From: Elysia crispata
Taxonomy: Eukaryota; Mollusca; Gastropoda; Plakobranchidae
Direction: 5' to 3'
NCBI GenBank assembly: GCA_033675545.1
Contig: JAWDGP010005296.1
Coordinates: forward strand, 167,501 to 231,500
DNA: 64,000 nt
Below, one piece after another: positions 1 through 12,446 of the stretch (its first letter is position 1; every line of letters begins with the position of its first letter). The notes under the pieces were generated by a model that was not told where the DNA came from, searched no databases, and worked only from the letters and a program-made list of their open reading frames with translations. A program made the translations under genes and the position numbers.

Positions 1-480
1 CACATACACAGAGTAAGTGATTTTGATTAATACATACGAAACAAGAATAATGTATTGTTGTATCGAATAGATTGATAACATATGAAATACATGCTAAAAA
101 ATCTAAAAAGAAAAATGTTTCAATACAGAAATAGTGTGCAAACCAGCCTGCTGGTTAAAAATATGTAAGTTTATAAAAAAACAATCACAATCATCTACAA
201 GAGCATACTAGAAAATCTATACCAGTCTGAAATGATCTCATTTTAGTGGCTAGTATTGACAAAAAGCTTTGATTTTTATTTTACGAATGTATTAGGTATT
301 GTATCAAAAATGACAATCGTTTAGATTTGTATAGATTCAAGGCGCAGATCAACTCTAAAAATCTAATATTGTGGGTTCGGTGTCTAATCTCTAATCAGCC
401 GAATGTGAAGTAATTCAGGTCTCATTTATATCAAAGAATGATGTTAACGTTTCAGTTGTTCTAGCTGCATGGAGAAAGAG

Positions 481-483
<3 letters not shown>

Positions 484-547
<64 letters not shown>
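484..547. repeat. (AG)n microsatellite
   Basis: About 32 uninterrupted AG units, followed by a short degenerate GAGAGG tail. Confidence 0.98.
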
Positions 548-555
<8 letters not shown>

Positions 556-1279
556 TGTGTACTAAAATTAAATTATAAGTAAACTTATTGTTTTGAAGCT
601 TTCTCTATCATAAAGCAAAATACAAAAACTTCAAAGCATGCAATTATGGCAAATTTGTAATATTTCGTATCGAAAATAAACCATTAAATATTTCACGCAT
701 AGACTTTGACCAAATGTTAACCACAGCAGCTGCAAGTCACAAAATCTTAGACCTTAGATTACAGAGTCTGCAACAATCGGAATTATGGACCAAAAGTCGA
801 CCACAGAGGTTACAAGACAAAATTGTAGACCTAACGTCGATCACAACAGTCATAAGATAAAAATTCGTCGTTTCAGGAAGAACAAGCAAAGCTATACTAG
901 CATCTCGCTTTTTCAAGAGAAAGAGAAGTAAACAAAAAGCAGCCAAATTAAATCATTCTCATCAAGTTGTTTTTTTCCGCTACTCCACTAATTTTTTATG
1001 ATCATGATAAATAAGGAACATGTGTGCTTGAATCGATTTTACTCAGTTATAGGTTTAAGCAAATCAACACCCCCCCCCTCCCCCCCCAAAAAAAAAAAAA
1101 AATAAATAAATAAATAAAACTACAACAACAAAAACAAAAACAAAACAAATACAACAATGATTTTCTGTAGCAACCGCAAATAGGCATCTTTTGAACACAG
1201 CTCAATTATAACGTGCTCATTGCTTTTTACTGTATATACAGATGTACACACTTTATCTGTTCCCCCACTCGTTTACATT

Positions 1280-1281
<2 letters not shown>

Positions 1282-1345
<64 letters not shown>

Positions 1346-1384
1346 CTCTCTCTTTCTTTCTCTCTTTCTGTGTGTGTGTCTGTT

Positions 1385-1420
<36 letters not shown>

Positions 1421-1433
1421 CTTCTCTCTCTCT
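1282..1433. repeat. (CT)n microsatellite with degenerate pyrimidine tail
   Basis: Pure CT runs from 1282 to 1341. It then decays into CTTT, GTCT and TGTG variants up to 1433. The Leu/Ser and Arg/Glu open frames here are artefacts of the repeat. Confidence 0.97.
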
Positions 1434-1951
1434 TTTAAACGTAAAAGTAAAAAAAAACCAGTGACAACCCTTACCGAACACATCTATAGATTAAATGAAA
1501 CTACAATCGATTAGAATCTATCGAGTGAAATCCACTGTAACAAACAAATGCAGCTTATGTATTGAACGAAATACCTAATCCTAACAAGACAAGCAAATCC
1601 TAACTAGAGAAAAGAAATTCTTGCGAAGTACGGCATCGAAACAAATATTATCTGAAAAATAAAAAAGTGTGAAAGGCGAAACGAAAGAAACCAAATATTT
1701 AAAACAAGGATGCCCAACGCTGAAAAAGTCATCTGCACTCGAAAAATTGCATGGCATGATAATATCTAAGTAAAGCTTCATAGGCTAATAAGTAAAAGCT
1801 GCTCAAAGTTCAGGACTTAACCCGTTGTATTTATTTGAAGTAAAATTAGTGAACTATCTAACTACAACTAGTTTATCTATCTAACCATAACTTGTTAACT
1901 TTCTTTCGATATAATTATATCATCATGGTGTCAGTCCTTTATTAAATGTTG

Positions 1952-1957
<6 letters not shown>

Positions 1958-2029
<72 letters not shown>
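1958..2029. repeat. (CT)n microsatellite
   Basis: 36 pure CT units, lying within or just beyond the presumed 3' UTR of the minus-strand two-TM gene. Confidence 0.98.
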
Positions 2030-2034
<5 letters not shown>

Positions 2035-2599
2035 TCTTTCTAGTTCTCTCTATCGTACTTTGCATACAGCATTACATTAAAAATAGTTGCGGTCTGAGTC
2101 GTTCATCTTGTCCAAGAATAGTAAAACTATTTCATTACTTTTACATGGCATTTCTATCCCAAAAACATCCAAAGAAAAACGTTAATCGTTCATGCATGAA
2201 AGGAATCTTACAAAAAATTTTTTTTTTTTAATGAGGCCACAGAAAGTCTAGTTATTTCCTCGATAAAAGAGCGCAAATCACGGATAGATCCATGACTTAA
2301 AAATCCGATGCTGCATTGCACAAAAAAAATTCCTGATATCTTATCATCAAGTTTTGTGAAACATCTACTAAGTGGTTTTCAACCCATCTTCCACTTACTG
2401 CTTTGCAATTTTGCGCTAAATTTTTAAAAAATTTTTCTTTTTTTTCCCCCATATCCTCATAGAATAAACATAAATCAGCCCTCGAAAGCACTGAACTTTT
2501 TTTTCCATATTTTGTTTTCGAACTGTATGGCCTCTGAGTTGTAAGTCATGTTATCTACCCATACGACAGCGTTTCATGGATCACATCAAGTACGGGGAT

Positions 2600-2870
2600 T
2601 CACAAAGTCGTTGTTTTCATGTGTTCAGATTTTATATACTCGTCATAGGAAGGGGGTGGCACTGTTTCCTCTGCTTGCACCTCCTCAGCGGCTGATGTTA
2701 TCACGATCCGGACTGGACACTCCTCGTCAGACGGCTGCCGGAAGTCCAAGTTGTCTTCCTCGATATCATTGGCCGGATTGGTATAGGCATGGACGTAGTT
2801 TTCGCCGTACAGATATTCTTGACTGGTGACGAGCTCATAAGAAGGAGGGTCGTCATTATAGAGGCGGGAT
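2600..2870 (-). CDS. Two-TM PPxY-tail protein, last coding exon
   Basis: Last coding exon of a 232-residue protein, giving residues 143 (shared codon) to 232 and ending in TGA at 2602-2600. A good acceptor (ACATTTTATTTCTCCACAG) precedes 2870. The first base completes an Arg codon begun in the 6547-6620 exon, so the phases agree. The tail is acidic and probably cytosolic. It holds two PPxY motifs: PPSYEL at about 151-156 and PPPSYDEYI at about 214-222. In known proteins PPxY binds WW domains of Nedd4-type ubiquitin ligases. The C-terminus, KTTTL, fits a class I PDZ ligand (S/T-x-hydrophobic). Another frame is also open for 66 codons but lacks these motifs and joins no exon. I do not recognise the family with certainty. 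Confidence 0.85.
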
Positions 2871-5079
2871 CTGTGGAGAAATAAAATGTAAGTGTCAACA
2901 TTACAAGATGCGTATTGAGATAACTATAGGCAAATTGCTGTTGAAACTATGGATATTGGTGATTTTCATATGACGCACAAAATGGCCAGATTATTACGCC
3001 TCTTGGAGCAAAATGGGTTGCTATTTGTCATTGTTATATGTGAATACGCATGACAATTGTTGAAAGAAAAAGAATTCAATCACAACAAACGCAAAATGAG
3101 TAATAATTCGCTACTTAACAATTTTTTTTTTAATTTCGTATTAATATTCGGAAAAGTCTACGTTGCGTGCACCATATATGTACCAATATTCATTTTTTTA
3201 GTCATTGGTTTTCTAAACTGGTCGGTTTGATTAGTATATAGGTTAATTCTTTGGTTTCTGACTTTCTACAATTGTGGAAGACATTTGCCTCTAAGCCTTC
3301 ATTAAATTAAAAAAAAAAATCACAGTCACGTGTAAAATGCTTTTATTGTTTAAATCTGTTAAAGAGTGAAGCCATATTGGCAATTATAATTGTCACCACC
3401 GCACTGAACACTTTTTTTTTTAAATCGATACATAGATCTTACAGTCGCTCTTTTAGAAGAAAAGACGTTTTTTTTTATCTTTTCAGAAGACATTAACATA
3501 TAAACTTTCTAGTCCAAAGAACAACGTGGATTTTATTTCGCCTTCTTTCTTTCTCTCATGTTAGTAAAGTAGAAGCGCACATTTTTTGAAGAGACTCTTT
3601 TTTCTGATTTCTACTTTCCGTTACCGTCAATATTTAGTCTGATCGTATTATGCATATAAGTTACTTCTAAATTCTAGGTATTTGTATTTACTGTTACTTT
3701 TAAGGCAACTGAAACTCATTTTTTTTCTCCTCCTGAAAACCTCTTAAGCGATTTCAAATGCCCTTTTTTTATTAAATTTTTATTGTGACTTTCAATCCCC
3801 AAGTAACCATTATATTCTTCACTATGGCACACAAAAATAATCTATTTTGTCGGTGCAATCAAGAGTGCGTTGGTATCTGAAACTTAACATAAACTTCAAG
3901 TTTTAATATCTTTGTCAGTTTTTACATTTGGGGACATTGCAATGTCTCAGAGCTTTTGCACAATATGATCTGCAGCAATATTACTTTGTAGTTGTTTTTA
4001 TTTTTAAATTTTATGGTGTAAACCAAGTCTCAATGTATTCTAGACACATTCAAGTAATACAGACGTTTGAGGGCAAGGAAGTTCAAATGGGGCTGAGAAA
4101 AGAATGACGTTTTCAGACAATACGTCGTGAATCCCAAGGAATATCTTCTCCCTTTCGTGTGATTTATCCATCTTGCAATAAGTACTTTCTTGCACTCACA
4201 GGTTTCTGTTAATCTATATCTTTATTCTGTCTATATGCCTCTTTCCCCTTTCCTTCCTTTTTTCTCTCTATCTCTCGGACCCTTTCTTTCTTCTGTTATT
4301 TTTTAGATTTTGTCTGTCTATGTTTCTGGCTAAGTGGTCTCTCTCTGCCTCTGTTCTTTTTTCCATTTCTATCTTTCTGATTTTCTCTTTGTCTCTGTCT
4401 CCTTTTTTATTTCTTTTTCTCACTGTGTCTTTTAAATGTGGCTACCTGTCTCTATATCTCTCATCTTTCTTTTTGTCTATTTTATCTGTGACTTCTTGCT
4501 TCTCTTCTGTGTCTGTGCTTGTCTCCTATTCTTAGATTCCTAGCCTAAAATCGCACTGCAAGAGCCGTATGACGGCGACTGGGCGCAAGTCATTCAAGCA
4601 ATATCAGTTGTGATAAACATCAATTTTTTTTTTCAGTAACATCATACAATATCCTTGAGCAGATTTTATGATAATTACTCCTTTTAGAATCGGACTGGAA
4701 CATCATACCAAAGAAAGAAACAACAATGAAGAATCTTCATAGCATAGAATATAAAGTACTGAGAAAAAACGTAGGACATAAAATAGAAGTGCCAACTAAA
4801 TTCACGGATCAAAAGATCTCCCTTTACAAACTTCTCCTTCTCTGAGTGGCAGAAACCGTCCGGAAGCCTCTTCAATGCCAATGGGAGTGGCGGAAAAACG
4901 GACGTAAATAGACTAGCTGTCGCATTCCACTTTTTTTTTTAAATATTTTTTTCATTACTTTTTTCCCCATTCACCAGTCCTTTGCGATACTGGTCTGCGT
5001 TTGAAAATGAAAAAAAAAAACAATTTTGCAAAACACTTGGATTATTGGAAGGTAAGGAAAAAATAGGCGGAGGGGGGTG

Positions 5080-5115
<36 letters not shown>

Positions 5116-6546
5116 AAAGAGATAGAAAGAGAAAACAGACAGGCAGATAGACTAATAACAGACACAAGCAAACTGATGGAGGCTATAAGAGACAGTCCAA
5201 GACAGGTATAGAGACATGAGAGCTACATTGAGAGAATATAGAGAAAGACATGCGACAACCAAGCAAAGAGTGAAAGATTGAAAGAATAGAAAAAGATAAA
5301 TAGAGAGAGAAAGACACAGGAAGAATGAGGCAGAAAGGGAGAGAAACAAGACAGAACGACTCACAATGAGTGAGAAAGGGAAGGTAGGGGAAGATAACCG
5401 ATTACACGGGCCGGCCCGAAGAGAGATGAGCAGACTGAAATAGATCGAGATAAATTGATAACTGAAAATATAGATAGATAGGTTGTTAGATAGCTAAGAG
5501 AGGGAGAGACAAAGAGAGAGAGAATGAGAGAGAGAGAGAGTTTGCTGAAAGGTAGCTCTACTCCCTTCTCCTTCTTTCTGCTCCTCAAAAGCACAGCACC
5601 ATTCTAATGTCGGTCAGAAGATTCGCAGTATTCATTTCAACCTGGTATCGATTTCTTGGTCAAAGGGGAAAAAAGGCTGTAGGGGGAAAGGGGGTGGGAA
5701 GGGATGGCACTGGAGAGAAGGTGAGCAATCTTTCGATTTTCTTAAACGGCTTACACTGCCTGGACTCTTTAATAGTGAGTAGAGCCGCGCAGTCACGCCT
5801 GGCCTAGACAGCCCAGTCAGACTTTATGAAGATTGAAGTAACTTGGCTGGAAACTGGAAGGGGTTGGTTTAGTCTTTGGGGATGAAAAAAAAACATTGGT
5901 GAGGAAAGAGAGAGGGGGGTGAAAGGAGCGTAAAAATGGATGTCACAGGGTGTGGGAAATCATTTCGGTTGTCTAAACTTCATCTGATATTTTTTTCTTT
6001 CCTTTTTTTTTTTTTTTTTTTTTGATGGAAGGTTAAATAAAAGTATCTAGAAATGGAACTGTAATCTGGGAAGAACATTTGAAGAGTGAAGAAGATAGAG
6101 AATTAAAGGAAGTTGAAGTTTTGGATGAGGAGAAAATAATTGTTGGAGATTTTGCGAGCTCATTTGAGATCAGAAAGAAAGAGAACGGGAGAGAGAGAGA
6201 GATATAGAGAGAGGGCGGAAAAGGGGCAAGAGGAGAGGGCGAAGGAGAGAGGAAAACAGGAATAGATAAGCTAATTTTGAATAGAAAGAATTGTTAAGCT
6301 TAAAGTATTACAATAAGTGTGGTGCTAAGTAGTGGCTATTTAAATATCATTGATTATTCTTCTTATTTACCTAACTTATGGTTTGTGTCGCGTAAGCCCA
6401 AATGTTAAAAAAATAAACAGACAAAGAGTATAAGAGAGAGAGAGAAAGAGGGAGTGAGGTGTTACAAAAATAGTGAAAAACTAAATAATAAAGAGGGAAG
6501 AGTGAGCAGGGGGAACCTGGGAGATATTAAAAAAAACTTGACCGAC
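2871..6546 (-). other. Intron 3 of the two-TM gene
   Basis: AT-rich intron with a donor at 6546-6545 (CTTCCAG/GTCGGT) and an acceptor ending at 2871. It contains (GT)n at 5083-5113, purine-rich GAGA or AGAC stretches around 5100-5560 and 6170-6250, and a T21 run at 6003-6023. I checked a candidate exon at about 4830-4870 and another at about 5770-5815 on the minus strand; neither was convincing. Confidence 0.6.
5083..5113. repeat. (GT)n microsatellite
   Basis: About 15 GT units followed by a GAGAAA-rich purine stretch. Confidence 0.95.
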
Positions 6547-6620
6547 CTGGAAGCTGAGGATATATGGTAGAGATCCGATACTTCTAGGTCACAGAGACTG
6601 CAGCTGGGGCGGTCTTCTAA
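6547..6620 (-). CDS. Two-TM PPxY-tail protein, third coding exon
   Basis: A 74-nt exon encoding residues 119-142 (LEDRPSCSLCDLEVSDLY followed by HISSAS) plus two bases of the next Arg codon. It is too short to stand out as an open frame. I found it because the flanking exons needed a piece starting in phase 0 and ending in phase 2. The acceptor (ATGTGTTTTCTCCAG) and donor (TTCCAG/GTCGGT) are both good, and both phases fit. The segment joins the basic juxtamembrane region to the acidic PPxY tail. Its CSLC pair could be a palmitoylation or metal-binding site, but that is a guess. Confidence 0.75.
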
Positions 6621-7737
6621 CTGGAGAAAACACATAGGAAAGAGTAGATATCATAACACTGGAATTTACACATCGAGAGGGGATTTGATTCAAAGAATGT
6701 TTCATTACCTCACCTCCAATCTCTCTTATCCATCTCTCTTGAAAATTTGATGGATCTGTTCAAGTCTATAGGCTTTATGTTCAAAAATAAAACAAGATTT
6801 TGCCAACCAACATCAACAGCAATGTCAAATTTGTCACACATATAAACATTTAATTAATCTGATTAGGTTGGCGGTGGACGTTCACCAGTGTTAGTAACCC
6901 GCGACAACAAATAGATAAAATTAGGTATAGAGTTGGAGTCTTATAATTTATGCGGTGCATGTCTTGATTATATAATATACATTAATATACATAATATATA
7001 TCGATATATTGCTTATTCATTTTGATTTGGAATGCACATTATTTACCTTGACAATTATTTTAACTATTATTGTAGACATAGATCAAGGACAGGGTATAAT
7101 ATTCTTCAGATGAATACCGCTATTTAATTTTGGAATCGGTTATAGTGATTTGACGCGAGGCATACAACTATTATTTTGATCGAAATCATGGGAAGCAGAA
7201 CTGTAAAACAAACATCTAGCAGCAGATTTTTCATACCAATTTTGTACCCTCTGCTTAACCTAGACTTTAATGTAAGACTTAGGCGGAAGAATGTTTGTCT
7301 TCCTAGTGGCGCATCCAGCTAATTTCTACGTTTTTCTCAAGTTACTTCTTTCTTTTTTTTTTTTTTTTTACCAAATTCTTATAAGCTTTTGGTTAAATTA
7401 TTTAGATAGTATCTATTAAGTTTTTTTTCCACTTGAAGGCAAAAGTTTAAGACATTTTCTTGAAAAATAATATCGATTTCTATAAAGTTTATTCATTTAA
7501 ATCAATTGTAACATTTAGGATGAGATCCATCTTGTCCAATTAAGATACAGCTTTCCATTAACTACGTTGGACGTTTTAAATGCAATGACAAAATGAAGCA
7601 TTTTCATAGACTGCATGTGGATGATCTTAATAACATAACATGCTTTGATAAAGCCTACTTTCGAGCTCATAGAATAACGAGAACTTCACCAGGAAGGAGA
7701 AAGTTATGAAGTCCTTCTTTGAGACTAGAAAACGTAC
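6621..7737 (-). other. Intron 2 of the two-TM gene
   Basis: The donor is GCC/GTACGT at 7737-7736 and the acceptor ends at 6621. The sequence is AT-rich with no repeat array over 25 bp. If the GTACGT donor were not used, the frame would continue past it into less protein-like sequence. Confidence 0.6.
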
Positions 7738-7891
7738 GGCAAATATTGGTCTGCTGTAGATTTCCCGAATGTAACGTCGTATGAGAGATCTCCGCCGCGC
7801 GGACAGAGTTCTTCGCTGAGGCCACAGTCTGCTCAGGGCCCCTCGTGCCATCACAAGAACCCCTGCAGCTATCAACACAGGGCCTGCGTAC
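7738..7891 (-). CDS. Two-TM PPxY-tail protein, second coding exon (TM2)
   Basis: Encodes residues 67 (shared Arg codon) to 118. The exon begins after a very strong acceptor (T-run then CCCCCCCAG) and ends at GCC/GTACGT. Its first base completes AG/G, continuing the 12882-13081 exon. The second membrane segment, YAGPVLIAAGVLVMARG, is followed by a strongly basic juxtamembrane stretch (WPQRRTLSARRRSLIRRY), as expected next to a cytosolic tail. A GP-rich second TM followed by a basic helix ending near REIYS recalls vertebrate TMEM200 proteins. Two TMs with a PPxY tail also recall TMEM171. Both comparisons are from memory and are not proof of homology. Confidence 0.85.
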
Positions 7892-9819
7892 CTGGGGGGG
7901 AAAAAAAAAAAAAGCGAAATTTGCTTATATTACATCTTTGCTATGGGTCAAGGAAAATAAATCATGAGCATAATTTACATAATTAAAGGTTATTTCTGGT
8001 TCTAGAATTTCAACGTCCATTTAGCCTCTCCCTGAGTCTTATACGAGTATGCTAACGTACCCAATAAATAAATAAATAAATAAATAAAAACACTTGGAAG
8101 ATAGAAAAACAATGTTTTCATATTAATTTTTAGTTTCCAAAGTTTCGGTAAGCGAGGCAAGAAACGTATGCAATAAGCATAATTGAAAGATTTTTTTAGC
8201 AGTTTGCAACGAAACGAGATGGTCCTTTGGTATTTTTGAGCAATATGTATAGAGATGACACAATGGAATGGATCCTCCTGGAAATTAACCATAACTCATC
8301 ATTCCTTGCATACATACTTATGCTCTACCTGAAACAAAATGATACTTTTGCAGTTGGCTTGAGTTTCAGAGTTTTATGGATATTACATGGTGGACAGGTG
8401 GTGGGGTGCTGTTTTGATTTCTAACATTTATTATGCTACTTTGTAAAGCATATTTTGTTTGATTTTTTAAACACACGGGGGTGGAAAAAAGATTATAAAC
8501 CCTATTTACTAACCAGACTTTTTAAGAATTTACACCTAAAAGTATAGCGGAAAACGTGTAAAAAATAATGCCCTAGTAATTCTAAATGAAAATGGCATAT
8601 GACTAACTAAAAAAATGGATCATGGTAAGATATAACACTTATATGATTGACTAAGTCAATATTTTTCGTTAGAGATGTGTAGAATCTAAGGAACATTCAA
8701 CAGTTTCATTAATTCATTGTCTTAAAAAAAGAAATAAAGCTCAACTGAAATTATGACAGAAAATATATTATATTAAAATTATATGTTTTATTCTTCTGGA
8801 TCTTGGAAACTATTTTTGAGCGACTTACTTTGAACATGTATACATTGTTTTTCTAGCATACCTAATTTAGTAGCGAAAAAAAAAAAAACAATTTTGATCG
8901 ATATCTCTTTATGTTAAGAAAATGCCCTTTGGAGAAGAAGTACAAAAACTAGAAGTTCAATTACATAACACATATAAAGAATTAATAAACATTCATGTAA
9001 TTTTTTGGATTTTTAGACCAACTCTATGATGAGAATTTTTCGAAAACATTCCATTAAAATATAAATAATATACCCTCATCTACAACGTCCATAATTTTAG
9101 CTTCATAAGAGATTTTAGAAATTTAACCCAGAAATTAAAGTTGACATTATTTTCAAATTTTTTTAATGGATTAATTCATAAAATTTTATCAAATGAAGTG
9201 ACGCTTCAAGACTTTTTATCGTGTTGTTTCAAAATTAAGTGTGGACTTAGTGTTGAAACTGGGAATAGACACAAGTAAAATGCTCCCGTCTTAGTAACCG
9301 TAATTTCAATTCTAATTTGTTAAAATAGATAGGACTGAGAAATAGATTTAAGATGCGTTCTCTGTTGATCATCTATAATTCAAAAGTTTTTATCTGAAAT
9401 GTTGTAATCGAGTGAAGTGAAAATTCGGCAAAAACTTGTTTTAGTAACGCTTGCGCAAGTCTAAGATGTTTCTTCATCGTCCATGGTGCTGTTCAGAAAT
9501 GTCGGAAGGAAATATCTCCGTGTTTTAAATTAGCTAAAATAGGCTTTCATAAGCTGTTAAAAATCAATTATCAGAGGAAACTCATAAAACAGTCTGTATA
9601 CATTTTTAGGATTTCTTTGGCATGTCTCCAAATAATAATTTAAAAAAAAATTGTTTTACATCTTTACATCCTCTAAAGGTCATTTCTATTTTTTTTTTAC
9701 ATCAGTTTTAATTTGTAATCATTTTTATTCCTAATTGCCAAGATAATTGCGCACACGAGCATACAAGTTTATAACGCAAACTTTGCTCCAAACGTTTCTA
9801 TTGAACAAGCAATAACGTA

Positions 9820-9849
9820 CGAGGGCAGGCTGATAATTAAGTTCCGTTT
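9820..9849 (+). repeat. Mariner terminal inverted repeat, left
   Basis: 30 bp, exact reverse complement of 11164-11193, preceded by the TA duplication at 9818-9819. Confidence 0.98.
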
Positions 9850-9934
9850 AATCATAACTTTTTAATTTTTCACAGCATATACATAAACAATACGTCAAAC
9901 GAAAGCTTAATATCTCAGCTACATACTTAGCACT

Positions 9935-10999
9935 CTATTTTTCGATGTAGTCACCGTCGCGGTCAACACACCGCCTCCAACGTTTCACTAGTTGGCTCAC
10001 GCCGTCAGCGAAGAATTCAGACGGCTGCCCACGACACCATCTGCGAACATCTGCGATAACTTCCTCATCATTGTCATAGTGATGGCCCTTCAGGTACTTC
10101 TTGAGTTGGGGAAACAAATAATAGTCAGAGGGGGCAAGATCGGGGCTGTATGCAGGGTGAGGTAGGGTCGTAAGTTCCAGCTGCCTTAAGGCGTCCTGAG
10201 TTTGGCGACTGGTGTGCGGGCGCGCATTGTCGTGTTGCAGGATTGAGTCCTTATCACGCCGAATACGTCTGAGTCGGAGTTTGAGAGCTCGGAGTGTTGA
10301 AATATATCGCTCAGAGTTCACAGTTTGCCCTTGCTCCAGAAATTCCATGTGGACCACTCCCTCCATGTCCCAGAAAACGGTGAACAAGACCTTTCTTGCA
10401 GAGGCAACAACCTTGAACTTCCTTGGACTTGGAGAAGTTTTGTGCCTATACTCCATCGATTGGACTTTACATTCTGGATCGTAGTGGTGGACCCAGGATT
10501 CGTCTCCAGTCACAATGCGTTGCAGAAATGCTTCTACTTCTGCATTGTAACGCTCTAAGAGTTGAGTACACATGTCCTTTCTCTGCGCTTTCATCTCTAC
10601 AGTGAGCTGTCTTGGGACCCAACGGGCAGAGACTTTTCGGTAACCCAGTACAGTTGTGGCGATATGGTGCACTCGTTCTTTCGAAATGCCTACTTCATCT
10701 GCAATTTCCTTTTGTTTGACCCTTCGATTAGCTCTCATCACGCAGTCAACTTTCTCTCGATGAGCCGTGTCCGATGCGGAAAGGGGCCTACCCGAACGCT
10801 TTCGATCACGCAGAATTGTCTCTCTGGGGTCTTCCCCTTTAAAAATTCTCACCCATTTGCGAACTGCACAGTCTGAAATGCACATTTCACCATAAACTGT
10901 CTTCATTCTTGCATGAATGTTTGCAGCAGAACATCCCTCAGCTGCCAAAAACTCAATAACAGAGCGCTGTTTGATGAGAAGGTCATTGGAAGTCGCCAT
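9935..10999 (-). CDS. Mariner transposase (DD34D)
   Basis: Complete 354-residue mariner transposase, about the usual family length. The N-terminal half has two helix-turn-helix segments (about 10-55 and 80-115) that bind the inverted repeats, joined by an SGRPL motif near 69-73. WVPRQL (127-132) matches the WVPHEL linker of the family. The catalytic triad is present: D166 in TGDESWVHHYD, D257 in LQHDNARPH, and D292 in YSPDLAPSDYYLF. The 34 residues between the last two aspartates give the classical DD34D spacing. The start is ATG at 10999. I see no stop, frameshift or lost catalytic residue, so it may be active. Sequences of this kind are often annotated as SETMAR-like in invertebrate genomes. 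Confidence 0.97.
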   Translation of the reverse strand: MATSNDLLIKQRSVIEFLAAEGCSAANIHARMKTVYGEMCISDCAVRKWVRIFKGEDPRETILRDRKRSGRPLSASDTAHREKVDCVMRANRRVKQKEIADEVGISKERVHHIATTVLGYRKVSARWVPRQLTVEMKAQRKDMCTQLLERYNAEVEAFLQRIVTGDESWVHHYDPECKVQSMEYRHKTSPSPRKFKVVASARKVLFTVFWDMEGVVHMEFLEQGQTVNSERYISTLRALKLRLRRIRRDKDSILQHDNARPHTSRQTQDALRQLELTTLPHPAYSPDLAPSDYYLFPQLKKYLKGHHYDNDEEVIADVRRWCRGQPSEFFADGVSQLVKRWRRCVDRDGDYIEK

Positions 11000-11163
11000 T
11001 GTCTCATAAACATGGCTACCACATCATGTGTTGCGCGTCACTGCATTATGAGTACGAATGACGTCACACAAACTTGTTGTTATAGTTAAGTCTAGAAAAA
11101 TGGTTCGAGGGTATATGTATGAAATTTTAGGTCGATGTGACGAAAATTGACCTAGTTATTAGC

Positions 11164-11193
11164 AAACGGAACTTAATTATCAGCCTGCCCTCG
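11164..11193 (-). repeat. Mariner terminal inverted repeat, right
   Basis: 30 bp, exact reverse complement of the left end, followed by TA at 11194-11195. Confidence 0.98.
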
Positions 11194-11470
11194 TATATAA
11201 TGGAGCTTGCCGAAAAATGAGGACCATCTAAATGGGCAATTCTAGACCACCTAGGAACATCAAATTTGTGTTAAAATTGTAAATTATCTTAAAGATTGGA
11301 GTGGTAATATTATTTTTCACCGAAATAGCGTTTGTTTGTTTTTTAAATTAAAGGCAAAAATGGGATAATTATTTTCTTAAAAGAAAAAGGCGAATTTGCG
11401 AACTACTTCCTGTAAGCACAATTAATCAGAGATGGAAAGAAATAAACTACCCAAAAGTACCCAAGGGTAG

Positions 11471-11720
11471 GTGGCGGTAGATCTAAAAGCGTCTGGAATA
11501 GATCTAGATTTATATGTTATAGAGTGAGATCTAAGTGAAGAATCTAAAAAAGTTAGATCTACTTGGCCATAGGTGCTGGATTTAGGGCCTTTACTCAAAT
11601 CAAAAGGTTAAAATCTAGATCTACAATGTACTTTTAGGCTTACAGTTATAAAAAGGATTTAAACTCTAGGTCTAGGTTTTGTGTTTAAGTTAAGAGTTAT
11701 CGAGGTACCTATATCGAGAT
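11471..11720. repeat. TAGATC-rich degenerate patch
   Basis: Repeated TAGATCTA/AGATCTAGAT words at irregular spacing, with no fixed period. A similar and denser patch lies at 53320-53690. Confidence 0.6.
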
Positions 11721-12393
11721 TCTAGGTAAAGAAAGATTGGTGGAGGCGTAAGTAAAAGGTTAGATATCAATACTGTTCATAAGCCTATTTCATACACACG
11801 CGCACCCCAGTTGAGGCAAATGGATCCTGTTCGTAGGGCGGGGTTTTGCAGCTTGTAATGATAATAACCGTAGGAAGACTCTTTTATGTCAGAGATATAT
11901 GCATTAGCTTTCGTGAATCCCAACAGCTAAGAGGTACTGGCATACCTAAAAAATGATTATGTGACTTAAAGGTGGTGTGAATCTGGTTTATTGAAGAAAA
12001 TGAACTTGCAAAGTTTCTTGTCTGTCCACGGTAAATTAATACTGTTATATCCTGGTCTCGCATCTGGGCTAATCTCTTGGCTTTTGGTTCGGCAAAAATG
12101 GTTTTGTACGTTAAAGGTATTCGACAAGATCATCTCAGGATGGCAGCTTCATAATAAAGACAAGAATCAGCAGAGACGTTAAGAGTGCAAAAACGTAGAG
12201 CGAATAAGTCCGAAGGTTTTCGGTTAAAGTAGTGACAGGTCCTGAAAGAGGATATGGACTTGTACATAACCTTCTGAAATCTTCTCGTGTTGTTGATCGA
12301 GACAAAGAAATGAGATTTTCTTTGTTCAGGTCGAGGTTTTCTTGTTATTTCACATAAGTTAGTGAAAAAGTAAAAGAGAAAAAAAAAAACAGG

Positions 12394-12398
<5 letters not shown>

Positions 12399-12429
<31 letters not shown>

Positions 12430-12446
12430 TAGAGAGAGAGAGAGAG
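12399..12446. repeat. (AG)n microsatellite with GATA interruption
   Basis: AG units interrupted by AGATAGAT near 12424-12432. Confidence 0.95.

Larger units (their letters stand above)
1..2599. other. 3' untranslated and downstream region of the two-TM gene
   Basis: There is no open frame here with coding character. The minus-strand gene ends at 2600, so the right part should be its 3' UTR. Candidate poly(A) signals read on the minus strand are ATTAAA at 2232-2227 and AATAAA at 1943-1938 and 1835-1830. None is decisive, so the transcript end is open. The rest is AT-rich sequence with (AG)n at 484-547, a pyrimidine tract at 1282-1433 and (CT)n at 1958-2029. Confidence 0.5.
9820..11193 (-). 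mobile_element. Mariner DNA transposon, structurally complete
   Basis: A 1374-bp Tc1/mariner-superfamily element. Both ends carry a perfect 30-bp inverted repeat starting CGAGGGCAGGCTGATAATTA, and both are flanked by the TA target duplication (9818-9819 and 11194-11195). A single uninterrupted 354-codon transposase frame lies between them on the minus strand, with about 190 bp before the start codon and 115 bp after the stop. Identical ends and an open frame indicate a young insertion. It lies in intron 1 of the two-TM gene, in the same orientation as the gene. Confidence 0.97.

Noticed and set aside
4830-4880. Possible extra minus-strand exon in intron 3
   Set aside because: Poor pyrimidine tract, and the phases do not fit the flanking exons, which already join well through 6547-6620.
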